Positions 41,553 through 50,542 of a stretch of DNA of 64,000 nucleotides are shown here, piece after piece (within the stretch, counting starts at the first letter, position 1; every line of letters begins with the position of its first letter). The DNA comes from Phycisphaerales bacterium (GTDB lineage: Bacteria; Planctomycetota; Phycisphaerae; Phycisphaerales; UBA1924), in assembly GCA_040217175.1 (NCBI GenBank), contig JAVJNT010000002.1, forward strand, positions 868,001 through 932,000, read 5' to 3'. Made by a program: the position numbers and the translations under genes. The notes under the pieces are model-generated. The model was not told the DNA's origin. It did not search any database and saw only the letters and a program-made list of their open reading frames with translations.

Positions 41553-42731
41553 TCAGTGCATCTTGAGGGCTTGGGGAATCGGCAGGCGCAGGCAGCGGAT
41601 CGCGGGCGGAACGGCGCCCACGAGCCCCACCAGCACGCCGCCGGCGATGCCCGCCAGCATGACGGGCGCATCGAGCGTGAGCGCGAACGCGCCCATCGAG
41701 AACTTGACGGCCAACCCATCGAGCAGCAGCAGGCCCAGGATGGCCCCGATGATCGTGCCGATGGCGGCGGCGAAGAGCGACTCCTCGCTCAGGCTGGTGA
41801 CGATGGCGGCGCGCGTGTAGCCGAGGGATTGCAGCGTGCCGATCTCGCGTACGCGCGCGGCGAACGACGCGTACATGGTGTTCAATCCGCCGAGCAGGCC
41901 GCCAAGCGCGATGAGCGACGCCGTCACGATGACCATGATGCGGATGGGCCGGTAGAACGCGGCGATCGACGCGTAGTAGTCGGCCTCGCGCATGGCGGTG
42001 ATCTCCAGGTCGAGCCGGCTCTTGGCGAAGATGTCGACGTCGGAGAACCGCGCCGTATCGAGGCTGACCACCACCGCCGAGATCGTCGCCTCGCGCTTGG
42101 TGGCGATCTGCAGGTCGATGATGGGCATCCAGATCTCCGCGTCCATCACGGTGTTGGGCGCGCGGAAGCGGCCGACGATGGCCCAGTCGCGGTTGTCGAA
42201 GCGAAGCGTGCTGCCGACGGCCAGTCGCTCGTCGGGCAGGCCCAGCCGCGTCGCGGCCAGCGAGCCGACGATGATCTCGTCCTGCCCCGCCCTGGGCTGG
42301 CGGCCCTCGACGATCTCGACCTCGCTGTGCACGAGGAACGCGACGGGCCGCACGCCGCGGATGACGGCCTGGCGGGGCGTGGTGTCGCTGGCGTCGGCGT
42401 TCACGGGCAGGGCGATGTTGATTTCGGGCGAGGCGTAGACCACCCCGCCGCGCTCGACCAGCCCCGGGATGCTGGCGATGGCCTGCCCCGTGGTCGAGGC
42501 GTCGATCTGGCTGCGCTCCAGTGCCTCCTCGCTGCCGGTGCTCATGATGATGACGTTCTCGTGCAGGCCCTTGCCCTGGGTGAGCGTGAGCTGCATGCCG
42601 CGCACGAAGCCGGCGGCCGACAGCACGAGCAGCACCACCAGCGTGGCGCCGACGACGCTGGCGAGCATGCGCACCCGGCTGCGGCCGAGGTTGCGGTAGG
42701 CGTATTCGAAGGGGAGCTGTCGGAGCTTCAT
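41553..42731 (-). CDS. ABC transporter permease, FtsX/MacB type
   Basis: A 392-aa inner-membrane permease with the MacB/FtsX topology. One N-terminal transmembrane helix (about 25-45) is followed by a large periplasmic domain of roughly 220 residues and three C-terminal helices from about 265. ARVREIGTLQSLGYTR between the helices is the typical coupling segment that contacts the ATPase. It sits between another permease gene and the lipoprotein gene. Two permeases together with one ATPase suggest a heterodimer. Confidence 0.88.
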   Translation of the reverse strand: MKLRQLPFEYAYRNLGRSRVRMLASVVGATLVVLLVLSAAGFVRGMQLTLTQGKGLHENVIIMSTGSEEALERSQIDASTTGQAIASIPGLVERGGVVYASPEINIALPVNADASDTTPRQAVIRGVRPVAFLVHSEVEIVEGRQPRAGQDEIIVGSLAATRLGLPDERLAVGSTLRFDNRDWAIVGRFRAPNTVMDAEIWMPIIDLQIATKREATISAVVVSLDTARFSDVDIFAKSRLDLEITAMREADYYASIAAFYRPIRIMVIVTASLIALGGLLGGLNTMYASFAARVREIGTLQSLGYTRAAIVTSLSEESLFAAAIGTIIGAILGLLLLDGLAVKFSMGAFALTLDAPVMLAGIAGGVLVGLVGAVPPAIRCLRLPIPQALKMH

Positions 42732-42743
42732 CGGCTTCCTCTC

Positions 42744-43895
42744 TCACACGGCCCGGAAGCACGAGGCGATCTCGCGGCGTGACGCCTGCCACGCCGGCAC
42801 GAGTCCCGCGAGGACGCCCAGCGTGACGCACACGGCAACGCCGGTCGCGAGCAATTGCCAGCTCGCGGTGATGGGGATCGACTGCCCCTCGACCGACAGC
42901 GCAAAGCTGCCGAAGCGCGCGACGAGCAGCGCGACCGCCGCACCCAGAGCGCCGCCCAGCAGCGAGATCAGCACGCCCTCGGCCACGATGAGCAGCGCTA
43001 CCAGCCGGCCGTTGAAGCCCAGCGTCTGCAGCACCGCATGCTCGGCGATGCGGCTCTGCACGCTCAGCACGATGGCGTTGCCCACCAGCGCGAGCACGGC
43101 GATAAGAGCGCCAATACCGAGCCAGTTCGCAAAGCCCACCAGCTCGACGATGTCGTCGGCGATGCGCGCGACGAAGGCCTTCTCGCCGAACGTCTGCGTG
43201 GGGTCCTGGGCCCGGCGGAACTCGTCGTCGATGGCCTCGGCCACCGGATCGAGCAGGCTCGCGTCCTCGACCTTCACGTTGAATTGCGTGACGATGCCGA
43301 GCTGGTCTCGCCCGGCGAGCTGCACGAACTCAAGCGCGGTGTAGGCGACGTTGTGGTCCTGGGGGTCCTCCGAGCGGATGACGCCGGCGACGTAGGCGGT
43401 GATGCCCGCGGCGTCGAAGGTGATCCCGGCCCGCAGGTTGCGACGCTTTGCCAGCGTCTCGCCAACCAGGGCGGCGTCGGTCCGCTTCTTCCAGTCCTCC
43501 AGGCTTCCATCGATCACCTCGAAGCGCTTGCCGCGCTCGCGGATGAAGTCGTCCTTGGGCACGCCCCGGTAGGTCACGACGTCCAGGCTGGTGCGACAGT
43601 TGCTCACGACGACCTTCATCGGGATGGCGGCGACCACGCCGGGCACCTGCTCGATGCGGCGCTGGTAGTCCTGTGGCAATTGGCTCGTCACCGGGCAGAA
43701 GCGGTCCTTGCGGTAGACCACCAACGTGGTGTCGTTGGCCGTCGCGGTGGTGGCGGCCTCCACGCCCGTGCGCATCGCCTGCACGGCGGTGAACAGGAAC
43801 ATGGCGATCGCGATGCCCGCGAGCGTGAGGCCCGAGCGCACGCGGTGGCGCCAGGCCTGCTTGGCGACGTAGGGGATGAACTTCATCGGGTTCAC
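42744..43895 (-). CDS. ABC transporter permease, FtsX/MacB type
   Basis: A 383-aa permease related to its neighbour, with the same topology: N-terminal helix (about 20-40), periplasmic domain with two Cys, then three C-terminal helices with SRIAEHAVLQTLGFNGR as coupling segment. The start is a GTG whose last two bases overlap the ATPase stop (GTGA), placed six bases after GGAGGT; a methionine three codons on lacks such a site. The overlap points to translational coupling with the ATPase gene. Probably partners the next permease. Confidence 0.88.
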   Translation of the reverse strand: MNPMKFIPYVAKQAWRHRVRSGLTLAGIAIAMFLFTAVQAMRTGVEAATTATANDTTLVVYRKDRFCPVTSQLPQDYQRRIEQVPGVVAAIPMKVVVSNCRTSLDVVTYRGVPKDDFIRERGKRFEVIDGSLEDWKKRTDAALVGETLAKRRNLRAGITFDAAGITAYVAGVIRSEDPQDHNVAYTALEFVQLAGRDQLGIVTQFNVKVEDASLLDPVAEAIDDEFRRAQDPTQTFGEKAFVARIADDIVELVGFANWLGIGALIAVLALVGNAIVLSVQSRIAEHAVLQTLGFNGRLVALLIVAEGVLISLLGGALGAAVALLVARFGSFALSVEGQSIPITASWQLLATGVAVCVTLGVLAGLVPAWQASRREIASCFRAV

Positions 43896-44602
43896 GCCAT
43901 CACCTCCGCGCATGCGTCGTGGTTGGCCTGGTCGTGGGCCAGCTTGCCCTTGTCCAGGTGCAGCGTGCGCGTGGCATACTCGGTCGTGCCGGGGTCGTGG
44001 GTCACCATCACGATGGTCTTGCCCTGCTCCTGGTTCAGGCGGCTGAGCAGTTCCATGATGGCCCTGGCCGAGGGCTTGTCGAGGTCGCCCGTGGGCTCGT
44101 CGGCCACGAGGATCGTCGGATTGGTCACGATCGCGCGGGCGATGGCGACGCGCTGCTCTTGGCCGCCCGAGAGCTGCCGGGGGAAGTGGTCGCTGCGATC
44201 GGCGATGCCAACGTCTTCGAGCGCACGGCGGACGCGATCGCGCCGCTCGGCCCGCGACAGCTTGTGCAGCAGCAGCGGCAGCTCGACGTTCTCGAAGGCC
44301 GTCAGCACGGGCACGAGGTTGTACAGCTGGAAGACGTAGCCCACGTTGTCGCTGCGCCAGGCGGCCAGCTTGTTGCGGCTGAGGTCGGCGATGTTGACGC
44401 CATCGATGATGAGCTTGCCGCGCGTGGGCTTGTCGATGCCCGCGATGAGGTTGAGCAGCGTGGTCTTGCCGCTGCCGCTGGGGCCCATGAGCGCGACGAA
44501 CTCGCCGGCCGGCACGTCGAGGTCGAGCGTATCCAGCGGGCGGATGATCTCGTCGCCCTTCTTGAACTCGCGCGTGAGTTGTTCGCACTTGATCAGCGTC
44601 AT
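43892..44602 (-). CDS. ABC transporter ATP-binding protein (MacB/LolD-like)
   Basis: A 236-aa ATPase of the MacB/LolD/FtsE class. Walker A is GPSGSGKT (40-47), the Q-loop lies near FQLYNLVPVLTAFEN, the signature is LSGGQ (144-148), and Walker B is ILVADEPTGDLD from 164. The switch His is in VTHDP. Its ATG overlaps the adaptor stop by four bases (ATGA), and its own stop overlaps the next permease start. It powers export or mechanotransmission through the two FtsX-type permeases. Confidence 0.95.
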   Translation of the reverse strand: MTLIKCEQLTREFKKGDEIIRPLDTLDLDVPAGEFVALMGPSGSGKTTLLNLIAGIDKPTRGKLIIDGVNIADLSRNKLAAWRSDNVGYVFQLYNLVPVLTAFENVELPLLLHKLSRAERRDRVRRALEDVGIADRSDHFPRQLSGGQEQRVAIARAIVTNPTILVADEPTGDLDKPSARAIMELLSRLNQEQGKTIVMVTHDPGTTEYATRTLHLDKGKLAHDQANHDACAEVMA

Positions 44603-46113
44603 GGCGTGCCGTCCTTGCTTTGTGGAGCGATGCGCACGCGGGCGCCGTCGTCGAGGTTGGTGGTGTCCAGGGCCAGCAAGTCGCCCGATCGCAGGGCGCC
44701 GCGGACGCGGGCATACTCGCCCAGGTCTTCGAGCACCTCGACGCCCTGGGCGAAGGCCTTGCCCGTGTCGCCGCGGCGGTTGCGCACGACCCAGACATGG
44801 CCATCGTCGATGGCGTCGCTCGGCACGAGCATGGAAGCGTCGCCAAGCTCGGGCGCGTCCTCCTGGCCTCCGCCGCGGGGCAGGAACTTCACGCGCGTCA
44901 GCATCTCGGGGCGGAGCAACGGCGAAGGATCGATCACGCGCACCTTGGCCTGCAGCGTGTTCTTCTGCAGGTCGGCCTCGTACGTGACGCGGTCGACTAC
45001 GCCCTCGAAGGTCTGGTCGGGCAGCACCTCGACGTTCACTTCGCAGCGCTGGCCTACGAACATGTGCCGGGCGTCGGCCAGTGGCACGTCGACACGCACC
45101 TGCAGCTGCTCCGGGTCGTACAGGTGCACGACGTGGGCCGAGTGCGGATCGTCCATGCCCAGCATGATCTTGTCGCCGGGGACCTTCAGGCGGCGCTGGA
45201 CGGCCCCGGTGATGGGCGCGGTGATGGTCAGCCGATCGACGCGGAGCTGCGCCTCTTCGAGCCGGGCCTGCGCCATCTGAACGGCGGCCTCGGCTCGAAG
45301 GGCGTTCGCACGCGCGAGGTCGAGGTTCTGCGTCTCCATGATGCGCAGTTCGGCGTTTCGCTCGGCGGCGGTCACCTCGGCCTGCAGGCGATCTCGCTGG
45401 GCTTCCAGGATCGCTTGCCGCCGGCGGGTCGCCTCGAGCGTGGCGTCCTGCCCCGCCACGCGCTGGGTCAGCACGATGACCTCCAGCTCGTTGGCCGCCC
45501 CGCCGCGCTCGGCCCGGCTGGCACGCTCGAGCTCGGCCTGGATCTGCTCGAGCATCGCCCGCTCGGCCTCGATGAGCGACGGGAGCTGCGCGAGCTGGGC
45601 CCGCGTCTCGGCGAGCTGCGCGTTGGTCGCCGCAACGGCCCGCTCGCGATCGACCGGGTTGGCCCAGTCGGTCTCGGCGGCGCGGAGGTTGGCCCGGGCC
45701 ACCTCGTGCTCGGCCTGCGCACTCGCCAGGTCGGCCCCCGCCGCAGCCAGCGCGATGCGGGCATCGTCGGGCACGAGGCGGGCCAGCGGCTGGCCTTGCT
45801 CGACGGTCTGGCCTTCCAGGACGAGCATCTCGGCGATAACGCCGTCGGTTAACGCGGTCGCGGCGGTGAAGTACGGCGCCGCCTCGAGCCAGCCGGGCGC
45901 CTGGATGGCCTGGCCGGCCGGCTGTCGCTCGCCTTGCTCGGGCTGGGGCTCGGTCGCCGACGCCTCGAACACGACGGGCGCGACGCGCACCGGCGTGGCG
46001 GGCGTGAAGCTGTCGCCGGCCGTCCAGAAGACGATGCCTGCGAGCACGAAGGCGACGCCCGCGGCGACGGCCGTCGAGGGCGGGATGCGCCCAAAGAGGG
46101 ACTTGGAACTCAT
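44599..46113 (-). CDS. Periplasmic adaptor (HlyD/MacA family)
   Basis: A 504-aa membrane-fusion protein. It has one membrane anchor near residues 15-32, then a lipoyl-like half (VIAEMLVLEGQTVEQGQPLARLV). A long coiled-coil hairpin of Ala/Glu/Arg-rich helices (about 110-290) follows. Then come the second lipoyl half (ITAPITGAVQRRLKVPGD) and a beta-barrel/membrane-proximal end. GGAGAG precedes the ATG. It would link the ATPase-permease complex with an outer-membrane duct, which is not encoded nearby. Its stop overlaps the ATPase start. Confidence 0.9.
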   Translation of the reverse strand: MSSKSLFGRIPPSTAVAAGVAFVLAGIVFWTAGDSFTPATPVRVAPVVFEASATEPQPEQGERQPAGQAIQAPGWLEAAPYFTAATALTDGVIAEMLVLEGQTVEQGQPLARLVPDDARIALAAAGADLASAQAEHEVARANLRAAETDWANPVDRERAVAATNAQLAETRAQLAQLPSLIEAERAMLEQIQAELERASRAERGGAANELEVIVLTQRVAGQDATLEATRRRQAILEAQRDRLQAEVTAAERNAELRIMETQNLDLARANALRAEAAVQMAQARLEEAQLRVDRLTITAPITGAVQRRLKVPGDKIMLGMDDPHSAHVVHLYDPEQLQVRVDVPLADARHMFVGQRCEVNVEVLPDQTFEGVVDRVTYEADLQKNTLQAKVRVIDPSPLLRPEMLTRVKFLPRGGGQEDAPELGDASMLVPSDAIDDGHVWVVRNRRGDTGKAFAQGVEVLEDLGEYARVRGALRSGDLLALDTTNLDDGARVRIAPQSKDGTP

Positions 46114-46194
46114 GGCGGACTCTCCGCGGCTGAACGATGCGCATAGACCATCGCGCGACCACCATCGGCGGGCGCGCAACGCGGGTGCGGACGT

Positions 46195-46572
46195 TCAGGA
46201 TTGCGGAGGACGCAGCAGCGAGAAGTGAGGCTCGATCGCGTGGCTCTCGGGTTCGAGCCCGGTGAATGCATCGGGCTGCGGATCGGGCAGGTCGAGGCTC
46301 GTGGCCGGCCGATTGAATTGCACGGGCTGGCCCATCACCGAGCAGGTGATGCACGAGTCGCAGTCGCTCGGGCACTCGCCCGGCGTGTTGTCATTGGTGT
46401 CCTGCTCGGCAGGAGCGTCCGACTGGCAGCACGCATCGGTTGTTTCAACGTCGACCTGCGCTGCGGCCTCCGTGCAGCAGCAGTCGCCGCTGGCCGCCCA
46501 CGAAGACGCGGGCCCGGCCAATGCAATGGCCAGGGACACCAACAGCGCGATGAGGCGGATGGGCGCCACCAC
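46195..46572 (-). CDS. Small Cys-rich exported protein
   Basis: A 125-aa protein with a signal peptide (IALLVSLAIALAGPASS) and a mature part dense in cysteine: CCC at 31-33, CC at 48-49, then Cys 67, 71, 74 and 77 in CPSDCDSCITC. The C-terminus ends EPHFSLLRPPQS. No family is recognised. The start is a GTG, which follows an inverted repeat. The gene lies 81 bases before the MacA-like adaptor on the same strand and probably begins that operon. Metal or haem binding is conceivable; a redox role is another option. Confidence 0.65.
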   Translation of the reverse strand: MVAPIRLIALLVSLAIALAGPASSWAASGDCCCTEAAAQVDVETTDACCQSDAPAEQDTNDNTPGECPSDCDSCITCSVMGQPVQFNRPATSLDLPDPQPDAFTGLEPESHAIEPHFSLLRPPQS

Positions 46573-46583
46573 GGGGAGTATAC

Positions 46584-46609
46584 CTCAGGAACTCAAGAAT
46601 GTTCCTGAG
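46584..46609. promoter_or_regulatory. Inverted repeat CTCAGGAAC-N8-GTTCCTGAG
   Basis: A perfect 9-8-9 dyad, 12-37 bases before the GTG of the Cys-rich gene and just after the stop of the TrpG/PabA-like gene. No T-tract follows on either strand. It is well placed to be the operator of the export operon; a weak terminator for the gene upstream is the alternative. Confidence 0.45.
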
Positions 46610-46610
46610 A

Positions 46611-47303
46611 TCATGAGATCGATGCGGTGCCGCGGGCTTCCCGATGACGAGCAACCATTCCCAGGAAGTTGCCCAGCATCGCGTGCCCCTGGGGCGTCAG
46701 ATAACTCTCCGGGTGGAACTGCACGCCCTCGAGCGGGGCCTTGCTCGCGTCGGCCCAGATCCGACGCAGGCCCATGATCACGCGGCGGTGGTCGCCGCCT
46801 TCGAGCGTCTCGTCGGTCCACGCGGTAATCGCCCACGCGTCGGCACCATCGAGCGAGGCTCGGTCGTCACGCCGGGACACGACCAGCGAGTGGTACCGCG
46901 CTGCCTCGAAGGGGCTGGGCACGCCCGCGAACATGCCCGCGCCGTCGTGGTGCACAGGGCTGGTCCGGCCGTGCACGGGGATGGCATGGCGCTCGACGAT
47001 CATGCCCGCCATTTGCGCCATCACCTGGCAGCCCAGGCACACGCCCAGCACGGGCACGGTTCCCGCGAACCGCTCGATGACCGCCGCCGACACGCCAGCT
47101 TCTGCCGGCGTGCACGGGCCGGGACTGATGACCACGCCCGTCGGTTCGAGTGCCACTGCCTGGTCGGCGGTGATCTCGTCGTTGCGAGCGACCACGAGCC
47201 CTTCGCCCGGCGCGAGGGTCTCGCCGCGCGCACCGGCGACCTCGCCCAGTCGTTGGACGAGGTTCCAGGTGAACGAGTCGTAGTTATCGATGAGCAGGAT
47301 CAA
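46611..47303 (-). CDS. TrpG/PabA-like glutamine amidotransferase
   Basis: The 230-aa glutaminase subunit of anthranilate or 4-amino-4-deoxychorismate synthase, feeding tryptophan or folate synthesis. The family start [15 protein letters not shown], oxyanion loop [12 protein letters not shown], nucleophile Cys89 and His197/Glu199 (VQFHPES) are all present. Unusually, the elbow reads GVCLGCQ, with Cys92 in place of the near-invariant His. No trpE or pabB lies nearby, so which pathway it serves cannot be settled. Confidence 0.88.
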   Translation of the reverse strand: MILLIDNYDSFTWNLVQRLGEVAGARGETLAPGEGLVVARNDEITADQAVALEPTGVVISPGPCTPAEAGVSAAVIERFAGTVPVLGVCLGCQVMAQMAGMIVERHAIPVHGRTSPVHHDGAGMFAGVPSPFEAARYHSLVVSRRDDRASLDGADAWAITAWTDETLEGGDHRRVIMGLRRIWADASKAPLEGVQFHPESYLTPQGHAMLGNFLGMVARHREARGTASIS

Positions 47304-47337
47304 GGCCCAAGGGTAGTGGACCCGCGGGCACGATCGA

Positions 47338-48138
47338 TCACGCGGCCTTCGACTCTCCCGTTCCCGCCACGCCGTCGCGCGTCACGTAGAAGAGCTGGTC
47401 GGTGATGGGGTAGGGCAGCCGTTCGTAGTCCTGGCGGACGCGGTCCTGGATGCGCTGGACGAACTCGCCCGGCTCGCGCGAGAGGGCCACGAACATGTCG
47501 CGCGCGGGGATGGCCACCAGGAAGTCGCCGCCCAGCGACGGGGCCAGGCGGTGGTAGAGCTTGCCCAGCAGCAGGCGGGCGGCGTCGTAGCCGTCCTGCT
47601 CGGCCAGGATGGCCGCCATGCCACCCTCGCGGCTCTCGACGAGCTGCACGTCCATCTCGGGCGCGTACAGGTCGAGGTTCTCGCGGGCGATGTCCTCCAG
47701 CTCGTCGATGTCTACGCCCCATTGGACGAGCTGCTCGGTCGTGATGCTCACGGTCATCTGCGGAAGGTCGAGCACGTAGACCACCACGGCGCCGTTCACG
47801 AACGGCGTATGGGCCACCAGCCGGCGGCTGAGGCTCTCGAAGATGCTCTCGGGCTGGATGCGCGGCATGATCCGCGGCTTGGCGATGTCGAAGCTCATCG
47901 CGTTGACGTACATGAGGTCGCCCGCGAAGAGCTGCTCGAGGTAGTGCTCGACGATCTCCACGCCCCGCTGGGGGTCGTGGCTGACGATGCGGAAGAGGTT
48001 GATCAGGTCCAGCCGGCGGCCGGCGATGACCAGCTCGTCCTCGCGGATCGAGTCGATGGTCAGCTCGGGCTGGAGGCGGCGCAGGATCTGGGCCACCTCC
48101 TGGCTGAACTCGTTCGGATTGTCTGGCATCATCGTCAT
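47338..48138 (-). CDS. DUF1444-like protein
   Basis: A 266-aa soluble protein resembling DUF1444. An N-terminal alpha/beta part reads [36 protein letters not shown]. It is followed by IMPRIQPES and a substrate-like C-terminal half with [24 protein letters not shown]. Its function is unknown. Three in-frame ATGs lie within ten codons of each other after a GGGGGGA run; I chose the first. It is transcribed towards, and 34 bases before, the TrpG/PabA-like gene. Confidence 0.7.
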   Translation of the reverse strand: MTMMPDNPNEFSQEVAQILRRLQPELTIDSIREDELVIAGRRLDLINLFRIVSHDPQRGVEIVEHYLEQLFAGDLMYVNAMSFDIAKPRIMPRIQPESIFESLSRRLVAHTPFVNGAVVVYVLDLPQMTVSITTEQLVQWGVDIDELEDIARENLDLYAPEMDVQLVESREGGMAAILAEQDGYDAARLLLGKLYHRLAPSLGGDFLVAIPARDMFVALSREPGEFVQRIQDRVRQDYERLPYPITDQLFYVTRDGVAGTGESKAA

Positions 48139-48584
48139 TCCCCCCGCATCCCTCGCTGCATCAGCCTTCGGATGGGACAAGATCAGCGCCACCGACACCG
48201 ACCGGCGACCCGATCCACCAATCGGGTGGCCGTCCGCCCGGCAGAAGCCGCACGCCCGCCATGCGTCGTCTGCGACGCGCTCCGAGCCCCCCGCGCGGCG
48301 CAACCCCTACAGCCCGATGCCCGAGAACCGGGGGTGGCCGGGGAAGGGACCGGCGGGGCGTGCCGGGACCGGTCCTGACGGGGCGCCCCGGCCGGCTTGA
48401 CCCCCGACCGGGCCCCGATTGCCCCAGGGGGCCGCCTGCGGGTAGAATCGCGCCACCCGAACGGTTCTCGGCCTTCCGCCCGTGGCGGTTGACTTGGGGC
48501 GGCGGGTGGTCAGACTTCCCCTCGCCCGTCGCGTTGGGGTGCCGCAAGGGGGGCGTTCGACCCCCGGGGACTGGAGGCTTACAG
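48139..48584. other. Very GC-rich leader region before acpP
   Basis: No gene is supported in these 446 bases. They separate the divergent DUF1444-like and acpP genes. C- and G-runs are frequent. A frame in line with acpP stays open, but its residues (Arg/Pro/Gly) do not look like protein. The likely acpP promoter is listed separately. Confidence 0.5.
48419..48448 (+). promoter_or_regulatory. Candidate sigma-70-type promoter of acpP
   Basis: TTGCCC at 48419-48424 and TAGAAT at 48443-48448 are separated by 18 bases, fair matches to -35 and -10 boxes in an otherwise very GC-rich stretch. Transcription would start about 48455, leaving a leader of about 130 bases. Confidence 0.4.
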
Positions 48585-48833
48585 GTGACCGAAGCTGAAA
48601 TCGAGTCGAAGGTGATCGACATCGTCGCCGAGCAGATGCACGCCGAGAAGGAAAAGATCAGCCGCGACACGAGCTTCGTGGAGGATCTGAACGCCGACAG
48701 CCTCGACACCGTCGAGCTGGTCATGGAGTTCGAGGACGAGTTCGAGACGTCCATCCCGGACGAACAGGCCGAGCAGATCAAGACGGTCGGCCAGGCCATC
48801 GACTTCATCAAGCAGGCCCACGGCATCGAGTAG
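48585..48833 (+). CDS. acpP: Acyl carrier protein
   Basis: The 82-aa carrier of growing fatty acyl chains. Ser39 in [12 protein letters not shown] is the 4'-phosphopantetheine site. The acidic helix [20 protein letters not shown] is standard. The start is a GTG ([10 protein letters not shown]) eight bases after GGAGG. It is followed by fabF after 37 bases, the usual acpP-fabF order. Confidence 0.95.
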   Translation: MTEAEIESKVIDIVAEQMHAEKEKISRDTSFVEDLNADSLDTVELVMEFEDEFETSIPDEQAEQIKTVGQAIDFIKQAHGIE

Positions 48834-48870
48834 GCCGCCGGGCGGCTCGGTCCGCCGGCGGCTCCACGCC

Positions 48871-50154
48871 ATGGGGAGCCACGCCACGAACCAGCACAAG
48901 GTCGTCATCACCGGCGTCGGAGCCATCACCTGCATGGGCCCCGATCCTCAGTCGGCGTGGGCTGCCATGCGCGACGGCGTCTCGGGCATCACCCGGCTCG
49001 AGGGCGACGAGTTCAGCCGGTTCGACGGCCAGTGGAGCGCCCACGTTGCCGGTCAGGTCAAGGACTGGAACCCCGCGGACCACATCGACCCGCGGGAAGC
49101 CAAGCGGCTCGACCGATCGGCCCAGTTCGGCATGGCCGCCGTGTCCCAGGCCGTCAAGATGTCGGGCGTCGACTTCTCGGCCATGGAACCCGAGCGGGCG
49201 GGCGTCGCCTTCGGCACGGGCGTGGGTGGCATCTCGACCATCGAGGACGGCCACTCCATCCTGCTCGAACGCGGGCCCAAGCGGCTCGGCCCGCTGACGG
49301 TGCCAAAGCTGATGGTGAACGCCACGGCGGGCAACGTCTCGATCACCTACGGCCTGCGCGGTCCGGCGACGGCGATGGCAACGGCGTGCGCGAGCTCGGG
49401 CAACGCCATCGGCGAGGCGCTCGAGACCATGCGCCGCGGCCGCACCGACGTGATGATCTCCGGCGGCACCGAGGCGGCCATCACGCCCCTGTGCGTCGGC
49501 GCCTTCCAGGCCATGAAGGCCCTGAGCGGCAACAAGGAGCCCGCCGCTGCCAGCCGGCCCTTCGACGCCGAGCGAGACGGCTTCGTGTTGGCCGAGGGCG
49601 CAGCGGCATTCGTGCTCGAGACCGAGGCCTTCGCCAAGGCCCGCGGCGCGACGATCCTGGCCGAGCTCGTCGGCTGGGCGGCCAGCGCCGACGCCTACCA
49701 CATCACCGCGCCCGACGAGGCCGGCCGCGGCGCCCGCCAGGCCATGACCTGGGCCCTCGAGGACGCGGGCCTGAAGCCGGCCGACATCGGCTACATCAAC
49801 GCCCACGGCACCAGCACGCCCCTGGGCGACAGCGCCGAGGTCGCCGCCGTGCTCGACGTCTTCGGCGAACACGCCCGCAAGAGCAAGGGTGGCACGCTGC
49901 TCATGAGCTCGACCAAGAGCGTGCACGGCCACGCCCTGGGCGCGTCGGGCGCCGTCGAGCTCATCGGCTGCATCCACGCGCTGCGAGAGGGCTTGGTGCC
50001 CCCCACCATCAACCTGCACCAGCCCGAAGAGCACTTCGACATCGACCTCGTGCCCAACGAGGTCCGCAAGACGCCCATCCGCTACGCGATGAACAACACC
50101 TTCGGCTTCGGCGGCCACAACGTGAGCCTCATCGTCGGCCGCTACGACGGCTGA
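48871..50154 (+). CDS. fabF: Beta-ketoacyl-ACP synthase II
   Basis: Condenses malonyl-ACP with acyl-ACP to elongate fatty acids. The 427-aa protein has the Cys-His-His triad of KAS I/II: Cys173 (ATACASSGNAIGEA), His312 (INAHGTSTPLGD) and His354 (STKSVHGHALGASG), with Lys349 nearby. Gating Phe lies in NNTFGFGGHN. The N-terminus is slightly longer than usual. It follows acpP and forms with it a small fatty-acid synthesis unit. Confidence 0.95.
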   Translation: MGSHATNQHKVVITGVGAITCMGPDPQSAWAAMRDGVSGITRLEGDEFSRFDGQWSAHVAGQVKDWNPADHIDPREAKRLDRSAQFGMAAVSQAVKMSGVDFSAMEPERAGVAFGTGVGGISTIEDGHSILLERGPKRLGPLTVPKLMVNATAGNVSITYGLRGPATAMATACASSGNAIGEALETMRRGRTDVMISGGTEAAITPLCVGAFQAMKALSGNKEPAAASRPFDAERDGFVLAEGAAAFVLETEAFAKARGATILAELVGWAASADAYHITAPDEAGRGARQAMTWALEDAGLKPADIGYINAHGTSTPLGDSAEVAAVLDVFGEHARKSKGGTLLMSSTKSVHGHALGASGAVELIGCIHALREGLVPPTINLHQPEEHFDIDLVPNEVRKTPIRYAMNNTFGFGGHNVSLIVGRYDG

Positions 50155-50212
50155 CCCGCACGCCCCATCCCGACGCTCAAGTCGACCGCTCCGGCGGGCC
50201 GATGCCCTGTGC

Positions 50213-50479
50213 ATGGCGCGAGACGTGAAGACCATCCTGAGCCTCGAGGTGCCCGTGGTGGTCGTGCTGGCCGAACGGACGATGACCGTGGGCGACGTGC
50301 TGGGCCTGCGGCCGGGCACGATCCTGGAGGTCGACAAGTCCGCCGAGGACGACCTCTCCCTGCGCGTCAACAACCGCGACGTGGGCTCGGGCACGGCCGT
50401 CAAGGTCGGCGAGAACTTCGGCCTGCGGATCGAGGCGATCGGCAGCCAGGAGAAGCGGGTGGAGGCGCTGGGGGCGTAG
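50213..50479 (+). CDS. FliN-like flagellar switch C-terminal (SpoA) domain protein
   Basis: An 88-aa protein composed of one SpoA domain: ILSLEVPVVVVLAERTMTVGDVLGLRPG, then LEVDKSAEDDLSLRVNNRDVGSGTAVKVGENFGLRI. This is the FliN/FliM switch or type III secretion YscQ/HrcQ core. It lacks an N-terminal extension, so it resembles a minimal FliN. No flagellar or secretion gene adjoins, leaving its system open. It comes 58 bases after fabF. Confidence 0.8.
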   Translation: MARDVKTILSLEVPVVVVLAERTMTVGDVLGLRPGTILEVDKSAEDDLSLRVNNRDVGSGTAVKVGENFGLRIEAIGSQEKRVEALGA

Positions 50480-50542
50480 GCGGCGGCCCCGCGGCTCCGT
50501 CTCGGCCTGCAACGCGACGCCAAGCCGGCTGTACCGTGTGGT

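Noticed and set aside
48261-48584. Treating acpP as a 190-residue protein by using an ATG far upstream
   Set aside because: The extension is Arg/Pro/Gly-rich, whereas the GTG start has a good ribosome-binding site and gives the normal ACP length.
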